NCBI GenBank assembly: GCA_964019165.1
Contig: OZ025269.1
Span: 14,471,422 to 14,535,421, forward strand
DNA from: Mastigias papua
Lineage: Eukaryota; Cnidaria; Scyphozoa; Rhizostomeae; Mastigiidae
DNA length: 64,000 bases
Direction: 5' to 3'
Shown here: positions 39,801-54,800 of the stretch, one piece after another
Numbering within the stretch: position 1 is the first letter of the stretch
How the letters are laid out: every line of letters begins with the position of its first letter
Program-made: the position numbers and the translations under genes
The notes under the pieces: generated by a model
What the model was told of the DNA's origin: nothing
Database searches by the model: none
What the model saw: the letters and a program-made list of their open reading frames with translations, nothing else

Positions 39801-42800
39801 CACTAGTCTACTTTGTGGAATGGGCGACAGTTCAAGCTATGTTTCGAACCATCACTAAATGTTAGGGTACCTAGTGGCAACATAGGAACAACAGAGGCAA
39901 TAAGGAATAGAATTGGCAACACTACCCCACGATGTCAATGGTTCAGAATGTGTGCTTTCCCCAACAGGCACTCCCTAACACACTTATCGAAAGAGAAGTC
40001 AATATACACTTTCTGCAGCTATGTAGTATGTCTGGGAAGGGAAACCTTTCTGCCAACGTGGCTAAATCTACATCGTCTGACTTGCTTATCTGACAGGCCG
40101 AGCCAGAATGGAAAAGCCAGTTTTAGTTCCATTGCAAATGCAAGCCTTTCAATAAGAAAGTGGTTTATAAGAAATTATTACTCGGATGTTCTAAAAGTTA
40201 AGAAAGATCAGTACAGGATTCTTGGCGACCTGAGAATGTCGATACAGGTAGTTACAGGTGGATGGCTGATGATTCGGTACAATTCTCACATATCTGTCAT
40301 TAACTCTACAGCGCGCGCCATTATCTTCACTTGCTTGCTATAAATAAACCGTGATTGATTAAGGGTTTTCCATCGTTGTGTATTCAGCGCACAAGGATTC
40401 TTCACAGAAGACTTGCATTTATGAAGAGAAATATAGGGTGCGGTTATGATTACTCCTTTTTCTCACTTTACTCTTTCCTTGTGTTCATACAAAAACATGC
40501 TTGCTAAGAAAATCTTAAGAAAGTTTTGATACTGAAATCATGAGAAACCTAAGAAGGTTTCAGTACTGGAGCCAGAAACAAGCTCCTATACAAAACGTGC
40601 ATTAGTTTAGAGGTGCTTTGCAGGCTGTGTATAATCTCATATAATATACTATAGGCTACTTTGTGGCAGAGACGGCTTAGGCCAACGGGCCAATAAAAAC
40701 TTACTTGTGGGTCAGATTTGGCCGGCGGCGGGCCGTCTCCCAAGAATATCAGCAAGCTGAGAAGCATTACTTTTATCCTAAACATACCCTCGCAAGACAA
40801 TTAGTTTCAACTAATTAGGATGAACTTCATAAATAGAATGGATTTCATTGTGAACAGCTAGGTTCTTCGGGAAAAGGACACAATCACACACACAGAATAT
40901 TCAACTCATATACCTCGTTTACAATAACTAAGGAATGTCTAAATAGCACATAAAATCTATGCAACTCATTTGAACATAGGCTATATATGATCTAAACCAA
41001 AGCAAGAAAGTGAATAATCTTTCAAACGTCCTTTCGATTTCGGGCAATTTCGGCAATGTAGACTGCTCCTACAACCCTACATTTAAACTACTACAAAGGC
41101 ACTGTAATATACAGGCAGCCTTACGCTATACATGCATCCATACCTGGTTTGAATGTGTCACAATCAATGTTCTTTGCCCCGGAAAATTGTGATAAATATT
41201 GGAGATAATCTGCACAGCTACGTCTGTTTTTCCGGTACCAGGAGGACCTACAACCTGCAATACATACAGGAAAATGCTGTAACAATGAAGGCAGTTACAA
41301 GATTGGACCAAGAAGCTAACAAAATTTCGAATGATAAAACCTATATCAAAAAAGCTCGTGCATTGTCGCTAACAGCAAACTTACACGGCAAAAAATGACA
41401 AAAATGAAAAAATGTCCTGCTCGCGCTACTGCCAACGTGTCCACCAAAATTCCAATCTCTTCGTACCTATCAGAAGTCCCTATCACTTTTCAAGCTGAAA
41501 AGTCACATTTCGTTCCATTAACAAAAGTAGCAGAGGTCTGACTCTATCAATGATAAACCAGTAAATATTTCATCATGTTTTTTAATAATGAAGTAATATA
41601 GCAAGATTGGGCTAAATATATTGTAAGAAGTGATAAATAATATACATATAGGACATACTTCTTTATATTTCGGAAACCACAACGCAGACCTCCCCATAAA
41701 ACAAAGACTGTATAGGCACTTAGAGATTTGCTGCTCGATAATTCCCTTTAAAACCAAATCTCAAGAAACGCTAAAAGCTGGTTGTGCTTCGTGAATATAT
41801 ACTTCTGTTTTCTCATTACATCGAAGTACATACTCTCATTATATACTCGAAGTTAAATATGAAAAATCAATTTCGATGAATATTCGATAAAATATTATTT
41901 CCCAGAAAACGAATGAAACCTTGGAAATAAATACTTTTCATTTACCTGGACTTAAACCTAACAAATATTCTTATCACATATGTCCTAAATCATTAACAAG
42001 CCATATATCTTTATTTGGAAATCTCTTACCATGGTAAGACCCGGCTGCATGCCCGATTTTATTGCCTCGATCTGCGTTGCAGTGAATGGTACAGAATTCC
42101 TAAAATAAGACAGAAAATGGAGGGCTAAAAGACATAAACAAGACATTTCAAATGAAACCTAAACCTATACAGCATTAACAAATTATAATCGAGGCTCATT
42201 TACGTCACAAACTTAGAAACAATGTTTTAACTGATGATGGTATGAGTACCATGCCGAAACATGTCTTGGAAATTTAAAAGCATAGTCGTTTTTCTTCGTG
42301 TATTATCTCATTTCATAATATTAAGAAATTTTGGCAAAAATGTTATTATATTGATGAAGAGTGGAGGGTTTTAGGGGTATGGGGGATACCCCTCACATTG
42401 TGACACATGGGCACCATGGCCATGCGCAGTACTCTAGGTACTTAGAAGTTTCTATGAATATAACACGTGAAAATCGGTTAATTGGTTGGTTATAGAGTAC
42501 AGATAAGACGAAATTTATTATAAAATATGAAATTGAAATATTTGGTGATGAAACTAGCGCTCTTCTTGGAGCAACGTGCGCTTTGAACAACAAAACGAAC
42601 TGACAGGGAGTGGATATTTCCTAACAAGGGGAGCCAGGGAAAGCGGATTAGATGGCCTTTGCCATATGGCGGAAAGATTCTAGGGACTAAGAAATATTCT
42701 AAGAACTAAGAAATGGAGAGTCAACAAATGTACCATCGATACTCGCCCCTTACAGCTTTACGAAAAGCCTCCACTGGTGATGACCTGTATTTGTTGGTAG

Positions 42801-45800
42801 AAGAAATACAGTATTTTCTATAAGTAGCCAGTCTATAAGACACTTAGGCTACAAAGGCTAAAGTTTTAAGAAACTGGACTCCAACCCAAAGAAATTGGTC
42901 AGCTGCATATTTCATACATAATGATATCCATGTGACTCCCTCCCCAAAGGCACAAAATTCCAGTAATGAGGTTTCTACTGCGATATGTACTTTTTACTCA
43001 AATAATCAATAATCAAAGTCGTTATTTTTTGTCACCCTACTTTGACAGCAAGAAACCGTTTAAAATACCTCTAGACTCTAAATGCTCCAAAATTTAAGAA
43101 GCTTTTAACCCTCACGTGCCCTCGACCTCTAAGTTTCTTATAAAAATACGCGTATCGTGACACAGCGAGGACTGAATTTACGTATGCAATGAATATGAAA
43201 ATTTCCTGTGTGAGTGGGTTCCTGTTCCTAGCAGCAAGTCAAAACATACCCACGCTACCTTGATGCTAATCACTGCGGCGAGCTTTGCACAGTTGCAGGA
43301 CATATTTCGGTGCTGCCAATTCATTGCAATCAAATGTACTAAATGCCATGGTTATTATAAATGCAATGCGCGTTCTTTCTAATACGCGGAACAAACATAC
43401 CGCTTTCAGCTTGGATGTTTCTTGATATTTTGACAAATTCGATCATGTTTCTCAAATATTTCACACAATTCATACAACTTTCTAACAACACCAACAAGTT
43501 ACATGAGGCAACTGAGACGAAAAATACTGTCCAGACTCTGCAAAGGTTGTATGCGCTGAGTTTCAAATTAGGTTCCAAATTCGAGTGCACAAAGTGAACT
43601 ATCTAAAGGACCGGCTTTTCAAATTTACTTCTGAGGCTTAGCCTGCTTGTGTTTCTCAAATGTTTCTTAATTGCTGTATGATTCAATTGAGCCTCGTGTT
43701 TTATGTATATCTCTGCACTGAAAAAAGCACGTATACATAGAAACGCTACAGGCCCTCTAATACCTGTTAGGCGAGACGATAGATAAAATATATTACCGCA
43801 CCCTAAATAACACTAAGTGCCATGACCAATAAGGAAAATATAAATGCTCTAACGGACAACCAGCATTGAAATTTATAGGAGATATAGCTAGAAAGGAAGC
43901 ACGTGGTAGGTTACCTCACAATTTGCACACTTACATTTTTGGTCTGTTGTGCGGATATGGGCCTCTATTTTGGATAACGTAAGGCTCAACAAGGATATCG
44001 TTTGAATCCTGTTCCTCCTCTTCGGCTTTTCTTTTCCCGCTTTCAGTGTTCGACGAAAATGTTAGCCTGCAGAATTATAAGAAAGTTAGCTCAAAACTTG
44101 CTACTCTTGTCCTTCAGCTAAATTTTCATACCACGTTCCGTATACGCTCAAATGTCCTTGACAAATGTCATTAATTTCATTCCACCATAAAAATTGTTGG
44201 TAGCACTTCAGAGGAGTTTTGGCCTAAATTGTTTCCGTTAGAATCAAAGTAAAATAATAGTTATATGTAAACAAATTTTTCATAATAAATAAAATACTCA
44301 CATCCAAAACAAAAAAATTAATGAAAACACCAACTTTTAATTGTTATGATAGATTTACTGAGGGTGGTAACATAGTCGCAGACAGGAGCATCACGAGAAC
44401 CTTTTTAGTTGGGGATCTGTAGCCTTCAATTCTTAGAGAAGTACCTGATTTTACAATAAGGTGACTTAACACTACTTGAATCTTCCCACGCTCAAAACGT
44501 TGGGGTGTGGCACTCCCCACACTCCCCCGGTCGCTACATCCTTGGTTCCAAAGCTTAGCAGGCTCACTTGTCTGGCCCTAAGATTTGAGGAAGAGTTTCC
44601 TCTATTCTTAGATCTCATCATATTTCCAACACTATGCAATTCGAAAACCACTATTTTGTAGTCTATGGGAACATTGCTGACATGAAGCTATCAATAGAAA
44701 AGTAAATCAACGGCATTGATCCCAAATATCTTAGCGACATGTTTACAAAAATGCCGTTGATGCCACACGCAGTCTTCGTAATACAAATACTGACTTAAGG
44801 CTGCACCTAAAGGCTCTGCAAATGGACAAAATGTTCTTCATTCAGAGGAGCAGAATGCTGGAATAGCTTTTCAACGGAGGCCAAAGAAGTATCTTCAATT
44901 AAAGCTTTTAAGTGCCGCATTTGACCAAGGTCAATGTACATAAAATAATTTTAATCGTTTTTAACACTGTATAATACGTTTTGAGCATTTTAGATATTAA
45001 CTAGACATTATCTACCTTTTTTAATAAGCTTTCTGAATGTCTTTTAATTATGGTAAATAAGAAATTGTAATGTAGACGGAGGGCCCCTTGAAAATCATCA
45101 CTCATTGAAGGGCTACCCTCCTTAAACATGCGAAATGAATGAATTAAATAAATAAATGAATGAATGAATGAATGAATGAATGAATGAATGAAGGAACGAA
45201 AGAATCATTCTCTCTCGTGCTAACAAGGCCAGTTATAAAATCAAAATTTTTTTCAATTGCTACCCTGTAACAATATGGCTAAATGACATGAAATCAACTA
45301 TTTTCAAGGCAATGTATGCGTATATGAAAATTATTGATATCTTCATCTGTCGACACACTACTATACTATCATACATTACTAATGCATATGAAATAAAAAA
45401 CTATGAGAACTTAAAGAAGTAAATATCTAAGAAAGCTATAAGGTGATGAAATCACCGAAAGACAAATAAGAAGATTTCTATATGACATCAAAACAACAAT
45501 GATAGTGGGGTGAGTGGCCAAGCTAGCTTCCGTTAGCTAGCTGAAGTCAAGCTTGGCTGCGTTAGGTCGGCAACTGGATGGGCGACTTTGCAGATAAATG
45601 ACCGAAGCAACCCACTCCGCTGTCCTTCGGAAGGGACGTTAAACTAGGAGTCCCATGCCTGGATGCGGCAAGTAAAGTAGGCCTAAATTAGCTGAAAATG
45701 CTAGATATAAGAGCCTACTCAAAATAAAGTAAACAACAAAAACAACAAAAAAACAACAATGAAGTAACGATGGAATAATATCGAATGACATCAAGATCAT

Positions 45801-48800
45801 GATGACATAAAGCAACAATGCTATAATGTCACCGTGACATCATGATTACCACTTAGAGTCACAATCACCATATAATGTCACGGTGGTGACATCATGACTA
45901 TTTCACGATCATAACGTAATATCACACTGATATAAGGATTACAAGCGATGGTAATAAGCGATTCTAATATCTCATTTATTACTTTCTGACATGCTGTGCA
46001 AGGTAAAACTATAGAACTTCTGTTCCAGATTCTTAAATCGATCTTCATACTGTGCCATATTCTTGATGACAAATGCCTTTTCAGTATTTTCAATGGAGAT
46101 ACAATGCATATATTCTACAAGCCAATTAACTAGAACCAACATTAAACCAATATCCATAAAAATATACCTAAATGGAGGTATCATCCGAGTTGGATCGTCC
46201 GTTGAGCACTAGAACAAAATAAAAGAAAGTGTTTAAATTCCTACCCTAAAGGGACGGCCTAAACATCTTATCGCAAAATGGAAAAATAACGCAATCTGTA
46301 TCCCTACCAGGAAAGTTAGTGAGAAAAACAACAAAACTACTTCATACTAATAATACTACACAACAATAAAATAGGCCATTAATTGGCCATAATGTTTTAA
46401 TATAATGGCGATGATATGAAATGCGAAATATATTTATCGTAGTAAAACATCCGCCAACTCACCTTAACATTTCTATCAGGAAAACAATGTTTCAAATGCT
46501 CGAATGTAAGAAAGGTGTCACAAAAGTCAAGAGAATTAATTTTGGTTGACAGCCTACAACATAAGCATAAAATTGCATCTTGTAATAACCCATACAAAGA
46601 TCTGAGCAAAAAAGAACAGAGAGTGCACGTAGTATTTTACAACAGGACAAGTACACATACATTTTATCGTTTCACTATTTTTATATTTTCAAAATCATTC
46701 TAGGAAGGTTGCCCTTCAGCAAATGACGGCATACAAGGGGCCCTCCATTTAATTTTTGTAATCTTACATTGCAAATTAAGTGGCGGTCCCTTGTAAATCA
46801 GCATGTGCTGAAAGACTACCGTCCTAAAATTATTTGAAAATGAAAAAATGAAAGACTGAAAAAACAGTGCAACGATAGAATGAATGTGCAATTGTGATTT
46901 GATAAGATGTAACAAAGCTTAAGAAATTCGACAAGTAATTCTCCAATAACAGCGGCAGAAGTTACGAGGCCATAACCTCTAAGTTTTTTCATTTTGCATT
47001 TTGTAGTATACGTTGTTGTTAAGCTGAAGAGCAAAGAAATAACGAATGCTTTAGGATTTGAGTTTGTGTTGACATGAAGTTACTGACCGCTGCAAATGTG
47101 CGGCCCAGTGAAAAACTCATTTTCGCATTAGAAGCTAAGCAAAGAAGAAAATGAATCGATCTGAACACGAGAAAAGAGGGAAATTGCTCAGCTATAATAA
47201 AATACATGACAAGTCTTTCATTTTCAAAGAAGAAAACAATATAATGAAAAATGATATCTAAATCTAAAACTGGAGCATGCTACTTTGCCACCAATAATAT
47301 TAAAACTATTATTGCTAAGGTAAGTTAGCATTGCTTCTACAAATAACGATGAATATTCACTTGATACAGTGATAAACCGCGCCACTATTGCATCATATCA
47401 AATCCCAGATTTGCAACATACACAAGGGCTGCACAAGGCTGTTGGACAGCAAAGATTTCCAACAAGATTATGAAAACTGTCCTCCAAATAGAGCTTAATT
47501 TCAAATGAAATTTTCGACAGTAAGTAAAGATTGAAAATCGAAGTTTGTCTGAGTGATTTGGGCTTCTACAGACTGCGTGGCTTTAAACATTTCAAAAAAG
47601 ATTGGGAAAATTCCCGAAGGTAACAATTTTCTATCCGGTATCAATTTGCTGCAGGAGGGCACTGGCTAGAAGACTGCCTTGAGTCCTGGACCCTCTGCAC
47701 GGCGGACAAGTGATCAAACTCCGCTACATGCAAATAAAAGTAATAATTAGTATCCACAGAGCTCTTCTACATTCTCATTTTGATGCATTGCTACTTATCA
47801 GCAAATTTATGTAGTCACCTAAAGTTAAATTGTCCGGAACAGACCCAGGGCGTGTACAGAATTAGCTTACCGCTTGTAATTAGCAGCACTTGGGTCGTCG
47901 TAGCCCAGGAATACATCGTGCATCCAATCAGGAACAAGACACTCAGTATTCATTAGATCTCGTATAGTTTCAAGGATGGCCTATAAAGAGAGTATTGAAC
48001 TGAACTGATAAGGAGGTAGTGTAACAATTAGAATAGATCTGGAATGTTTGCTAATTGGAAAGGAACTGAATATCTGACAATCAAAAGAACAAAGACAATA
48101 AAACCTCAAATACCAGATTATCACCAATATGCAACCAGAATATTTAGTCTTGAGATTCTATGGGCTATTGTACAACAAAAGCGACGGTATACAAAATTTA
48201 AACACCCAAAGACACTGCAGCATACCTTGAAATTATTTTCTTTGGGCTTCCTACGCATAAAAATATTGAAAGAATCGTAGACATCCTGGAAAAAAGAGAA
48301 AACAGTAATAGGCTTGAACTTAATGAAATTCAAACAAAATTTATTGACTTGCTCCGCTCAAATCAGAAAAGACATTCATAATCTGATATATATCATGTGT
48401 ATATATTATATAACGGTTATGTGCTCTGGCAGCCAAATGCAAGCAACTAGTTCATGGTCACTTAAGCTCACTTCCACTTGATTTCGTATTTCGGATTGCG
48501 GATGCGAATGAACTGTTGCCAGTCCACAACTGAATGTTCGCAAGTCGCAGGAGGTTCGGGGTAGCACTGGGAACAGTTCTGGTAAAGCCAAACTAGGACA
48601 CATCTGACACCCAAAATTCCAAAATAAATGACTATGGACCTTTAGTTCACATTACTAAGGAGAACAGCGTGAAGCATGCTAGAGTCAGATGCATTAGGGC
48701 CCGATGACAAGAGGTGACATAATTTGAATGGAATCACAGTTTTTTCCTGTAGCCAATTAGTTGTTTGTTAGAAAGATAAATCTTACAGCAATTCTATTTT

Positions 48801-51800
48801 TCACATGCTATGACTGCAGCTTGGGAGCTTCCATAAACCCTCTTTCCGGTAAAATAAAGCTGCAGACGTGTGCAAATTTGCAAATGCTATAGCCAAAGAG
48901 CAAAACAACGGGAATTCTTACCTCCCCTCCTTTTGCTGCCCGGTCTACATCAACTTTGTACTGATTAGTATCAAGCCATACACGATAAGTGCGAACATCA
49001 CCTTTGGGCAAAGGTTTTGCATCTGGGCCTGATTGACAATGAATGAAAGAAGAAGAAATATAAACATTTAAAAGGTAGACAGATCAACTATTAAAACGTA
49101 AGTATGGCTCTGTTCGCAACTCGTGAATCAATTTCGGAAAAGAGGCAACTATCGAATGTCAACTGTACTATTCAAACAAACAAGCAAAAAACACACTACC
49201 TTCTTCGATGACATTTCCCTCTTCATCAAGTAATCCTTCAATTTCACATCCTCTGATAAATTTAACTCCAAACTAAAAATGAAAACAAAGTAATACATAT
49301 AATTATTCAAAATCGAGCATCCTATAACTATTTCACTATTGCCGCTAACAGCTATCTACCAAGAAAGGCAAGAGTAGTTTATATATATGAAAGAATAAAA
49401 ATAACATGAATAAATATATGTGAAAAGCATCATGTATCACAACACGACTTTGTTGCCACATTTGCATCGACTGAAATAAGAAAATGGGAGTTTCAACAAG
49501 GAGTAGGGGGTTCACTGTTATTGAGTATCAATCCGAAAACGTTCTTTCCTGTTAGCCAATTCAATTTGGGTGAAAACCAGTCTTCAGCAACCCTGTTTTG
49601 GCGACCGCACAATTGGTGTAAAACATAATAGACAAAAGCAAGCCAAAACTGTTAATTTCAACGTCAAAAGCGACCTAGGCTGAAAGAGCAAAATTAAAAA
49701 AAATTCGTTCATAATTGCCAACTATGAGCTATCCAATAACCTCGTAGAGACATCCACATTAATTTCACATTTTTCCTTGGCTTCTCCCTTAACGAAAACG
49801 ATAGAAGATGACCAAACCCTACTTCTCACTTGAAGGAATCGCAACTGCACACCGTCCTAATATTTGGGGGCAAACTCTCTATAAAAGAAACAACTTGCAG
49901 ATGTCGAAGATACTCATATGTTACATGTGAACTTACAAAACACAATACAGATAATGGATAGCGAAAATTTTAAGGGTTCTGCGTAGCGTACCTGTTCCTT
50001 AAAAGGCAAATTTTTATCATACTTTGAAGCTGGAGACCTTTTGACTGCATCAATGCCAATGAGAAACCCAACGTCATGCTTACGCATTGCTTTAAAAAAT
50101 ATTAACACTCTAGATTCATATGTGTAAAGTACAAAGAAAAATTATACACGTCAACCCCGTTGTCACAAAAATTTTAATGAAATTTACAACATTTCAAAAC
50201 TACTTACTCCATATGAGTTTTCACACTCTTTCAACACTAATATAAGTTAGTTGTGTGACGGCCTTTCTATAAAAAACATGCTTGTTTACAGAAATGCCGC
50301 TACACGATTAAATTATATTAAGTGTGTCGAAAGAGTGTGAAGACTCATATGGAGTAAATAGCTTTGAAATGTATTCAAACTCTTTTCTTGCCGCGGCAAC
50401 AAGACTAGCTTCACGAAATTTACAACAACAACAACGACAACAACGACAACAACGACAACAATGACAACAACAACAACATAAAGATCAAAATAAGGCAACT
50501 GTGAAGTGAGAAATAGAATAATGTTCAGGCTCTGTAAAGTATCTATGAAATTGAGCTTCGAACTGGACGCATTATTCATCATATCACGTGTATCCACATC
50601 TGGCTATATATTTCGGTTCATCTTCCGGTCCCTATCCAACGTTTCATACTCTGACGAGTGTCGGACGGAAAAAGCTTTCAGTATGTGAAAAAATGTTGCC
50701 ACTTTTTCGTGCTGTATTGAAGCTCTGTAATACAAACAGACTAAAAAACACTTAAGAAACACAGGTAGGCGGAGCTTTAACATTACACTTGAAAAACTAT
50801 TTTTGCAAGAAATTCTTTTATTACACTGGAAACAAAATACAAACAACATCCATCTCTCTGGTAATTTCAACTAAACATTCTATTTCTCCTATCACAGTTG
50901 CCTTGTTGACATAAGAAATGTCAAGATGTCAAGAAACACTTAAGAACTGGATTTGATAGACTACTAAGAATCATTCCAGGCTGAAAACAGAAAGTTTTTT
51001 CTCATACAAAAAGTGTAACTTCTTGGCATTGGATGATCAAGTTACTATTCTGACCCCGTAGGAAAATATGAATGATTAGTAGGCATAGTAACACTAATAA
51101 TGAAGCTTCTCACCTTCCCACTCATTTCTTATTCTATTCTGCATACCAAGTGTCACATATATGTCTGCTTTTACTACTGACGGCCTTGTCTCGCTGATGT
51201 TTGGTTTACCAACCTAGAAGATATATGATTCACCACCTCCTCAAAGTAGTATCAGCAAACAGATAGGCACCAGTAAGGAAATCTATCATTTGCAGAGAAG
51301 TTCGGGCTTAAAGTACGTAGGCCGTGTACGACCAAAAATATTTTTGAGCATTTTCTGCTCAAAACATCAACTGAAATTCCAGAGAGTTTCAGCTCTATGT
51401 ATAAAACCCTCATTCGTAACTTCGAGCAATTTTAACCTTTAAAGTCCTTCGTAGTTGGGATTCATATGTAGTAAATAATGCTTATTTGGTGCTAATATTA
51501 AATTCTGATTAAGTGAATTACATATAATGTAGCACCTATAACAATCCAATCAAAATAACTCAAAAATAACTAAATCAACAGCCATAGGACCAGCAAATAC
51601 AGCAACAATAACTACAGTGGCATCAACTACAAGAAGATATTAAGTCAAGAAGGTATCAATCTAAGGCTAGGATTGGTTAAAATGTTACCAAAAGAATTCC
51701 ACCTACCTGAACTATATGGAATTCCGTTATAGGCTGAAATAAATTGGCATTAAATAATAAGACAAATTTCAAAGTCATGGATTTAATGGAGTAACCTTTA

Positions 51801-54800
51801 ATGTTGAAAGCCAATAATGCTAAGGAGGGTTGCCTGAGGCTGAGATAGTATATCTTATAGTTTTTTCATCTATATCTCATACATTTATATAATCAAAATA
51901 AAAAATTGATAACAAGACATTGAAGGAAGGTAATTAAAATAACTGTAGACACCGCATAGTTCCCTCCTTTATCCTATTATTCTTTATGTTTGTTTTTACT
52001 TTACTGGAAACACGTTTATAACAGCTTTAAGTAGTTGAATTGTTTATCCAGTTTAAATATTCGTTCATCATCATCATCAAACGATAAAATAGCACAAAAA
52101 TAATGAAATGAAACAAAAGAAATTCCCACAAATGGTATATTCAGACAATAACATAACGCGGATTTACACGTCAGCCGAACTGGAAATTTATATTATGTCA
52201 TGTAATCGCAAAGAATTCACTGCGTAAAAGTTACAGAGGAAATGCAAATTACGTATATTCTCAGAAATATACCTGCGCCATCCTTGCCCACCCGGCAAAT
52301 TCAGTTTTTCCTATTTCATTTCTCCTGCAAAATTAAGAAAAGGTAGGTAAATTGACCAAGGCATGACACTGAAAAAATTTCAGATCCAATTCTATTCCAG
52401 GCATTGAAATTACGAAAATCCCTTAGAAGTCAAAATACAACTTTCTACTATAAAGTCATTTATAAGACCGCAGTACTCGTCCGCTCAAGAAGGTCTTAAG
52501 AAAGCTTCAGTGCCGAAATCATGAAAAAGCTAGGAGAGTTTCAGTATTGAGCCCAAAAACTTGCCTATAAAATAAAAAACTTGTACACTGACAAAATTCT
52601 GTTCTATTGACGAGCACGTGGAAACATTGTCTTTAACAAGATAGTATTCAAAAGCATACCATGGTTTTAATCGGCTGATAACGTCTGTTATATCTTCTCG
52701 TATCTCGTCTAAAACACAAATACCCACTAATGAGGGGCTCTATTCAGAATAAATATATCATAAAAAACAACAAAATGCTAGACCTCCTACTTGCTATATA
52801 TAATGCAATACATCTCAAGCTCTATGGCAAGCCAGTGCAAAAGTATGCTATAAGTCAGCAACTAGAAGCAAACATAAGTACAAATTACAACCCCGAACAC
52901 ATATTTCCGAAGGGATTTTCAGTAACGAATGATACATAAAACTTAATAACTAGGCTTTCACCAACATTGAGAGATTCCGAGAACGTATATTAAGGCCATC
53001 TATTGCTGATTATTAATGATTCGAAATATATTTCAGTTACATGACGGTGTGTAGATGTCCTCATATATTAGTTGTTGTTTAACCAAGCTTTCGAGTTGCA
53101 ACAAATGCAAACAGTCAAACAAAGCAACTACTCACAAGTTGATTCTAGCTGGAAAAGATTATGATTTCTCAGAAGGTAGTCGTGAAGTGTTAGGAACTGT
53201 AAGTTTAGCTTTGGCAAGGCGAGGCACTCTAAAAGATAAACATCGAATAGATCAGTTCTCAATGTTATGGGACAAGAAATAAACATATGAAAAAGGAGTG
53301 AAGAGGAATAACAACGAGGGAAAAGAAAATAATTTAGAGATAAATGGGAAATAGAAACTGGGAAATATAGAAGGGTGGGAGAAAGTAGAAAGAAATGGGA
53401 TATAACATGGTAGGACAGCGGAAAAAGGGAAAGAAGAAAGTAAACAGGAAATGAGACAGACATAGGGACCGGTACGAAAGTATACGTCTGATTACATAAA
53501 ACACGTGTCAACTATACATAACTTAGCAGATAGTTGGCATTCGATAACTCACGGGAATTCGAAATTGTTTCGAGCAATCAAGTGTTCGAGTCATCTTGCA
53601 GTATTTCAATACGAAATCTCAGCCAGGGGAATTGAAAATTCATGTAAGGTAGCGAATGTTAGAGTTATCGTGCAGAGGAGTTATCAAGTGTGGACGGTAG
53701 TAGGTTAGGTAAGTGCGATGTTGTTGCACACATCATCACTAAACAGGGCATCATCACAATTCATGGACTTGTATTAGATTGCTCGTAGATACGGCAGAAT
53801 AACTCAAGGAAAACAAAGTAAAACGCTGGAAATGACTCTATTCCAAGTTCTAATCAGAACATCTGTGAAAATATATTATCCATCTTGAGAAGCTGATCTA
53901 CAAACACAAGCTACCCTATTACAATGTTCAAATGACAGAAACAGAACATATTTCTTTTTGAACAGGTAGACGAAAAACATACCATTTCCTGAATAATATT
54001 CCGAAGGTACAATATTCTCATTCCACAAAATCTGTAGCAGAAACAGGATAAATATATATAAAGTAACTAAGTCAAATCTGTCAAAGCGTACATTAAGGAA
54101 ACGATAAAAGAATAAATATTGAAACTATATATAACTATTGGAATTAGGTCTCTAGATTACCTTGTGAAATACTCAGCCAAGCACATATTCAAGCATAATA
54201 TATACCCATGGTACCATTATGGTACGTAGAACGCTTATGGCGTGGGTTGAGTTACTCTACTTATCACAACAGACAGCCCCAATTCAACATTACTTTAACA
54301 AGAGTATAGATGACCCTCAGTGCATTAAATACTCAAAATAGCAGTTATTTAATGGAAAATGTTTCTGTATGGAAATACTGCAAACTATAAATAATCACAC
54401 GGCATATATACCTCTTCTGTTGGATAAAATGGTGTTTCATTCAACACTTCTATCTGAGACTGTCTCCTTTGGTGTCTGGATACCTTAACGTATATGGTAA
54501 AGATATGTAAGAAAGCATCCCTAAACAATACATAAAAAATGTGCAAACTGCCTACTACACGTCTGTTTATAAGAAAGTTTGTTTTCGCCCAATTCTGAAT
54601 TTTCTTAGCTTGCTCGAGATTTCAGCACTGAAAACGTTCATAAGACTATCTATGCAAGAATAGTCAAGTTTGCGTAACATTACAATGTTAGACAGGCAAA
54701 CAGGCATTGCATGACCATAACACTCAAATACAGATGTTACCACAATAAACATGTACAAATTTAGTAAAAGCGACGATAGTCTTATGAAAAATTGAACTTT

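Noticed and set aside
39813..40343. 176-codon plus-strand frame inside AQR
   Set aside because: It crosses a SINE-like repeat and a family A repeat and has no domain; it is a chance frame in non-coding DNA.
53229..53511. Upstream extension of the open frame that contains AQR exon 9
   Set aside because: AQR homology starts exactly after TTTTAG at 53228; the earlier codons are intron sequence and pyrimidine-rich.
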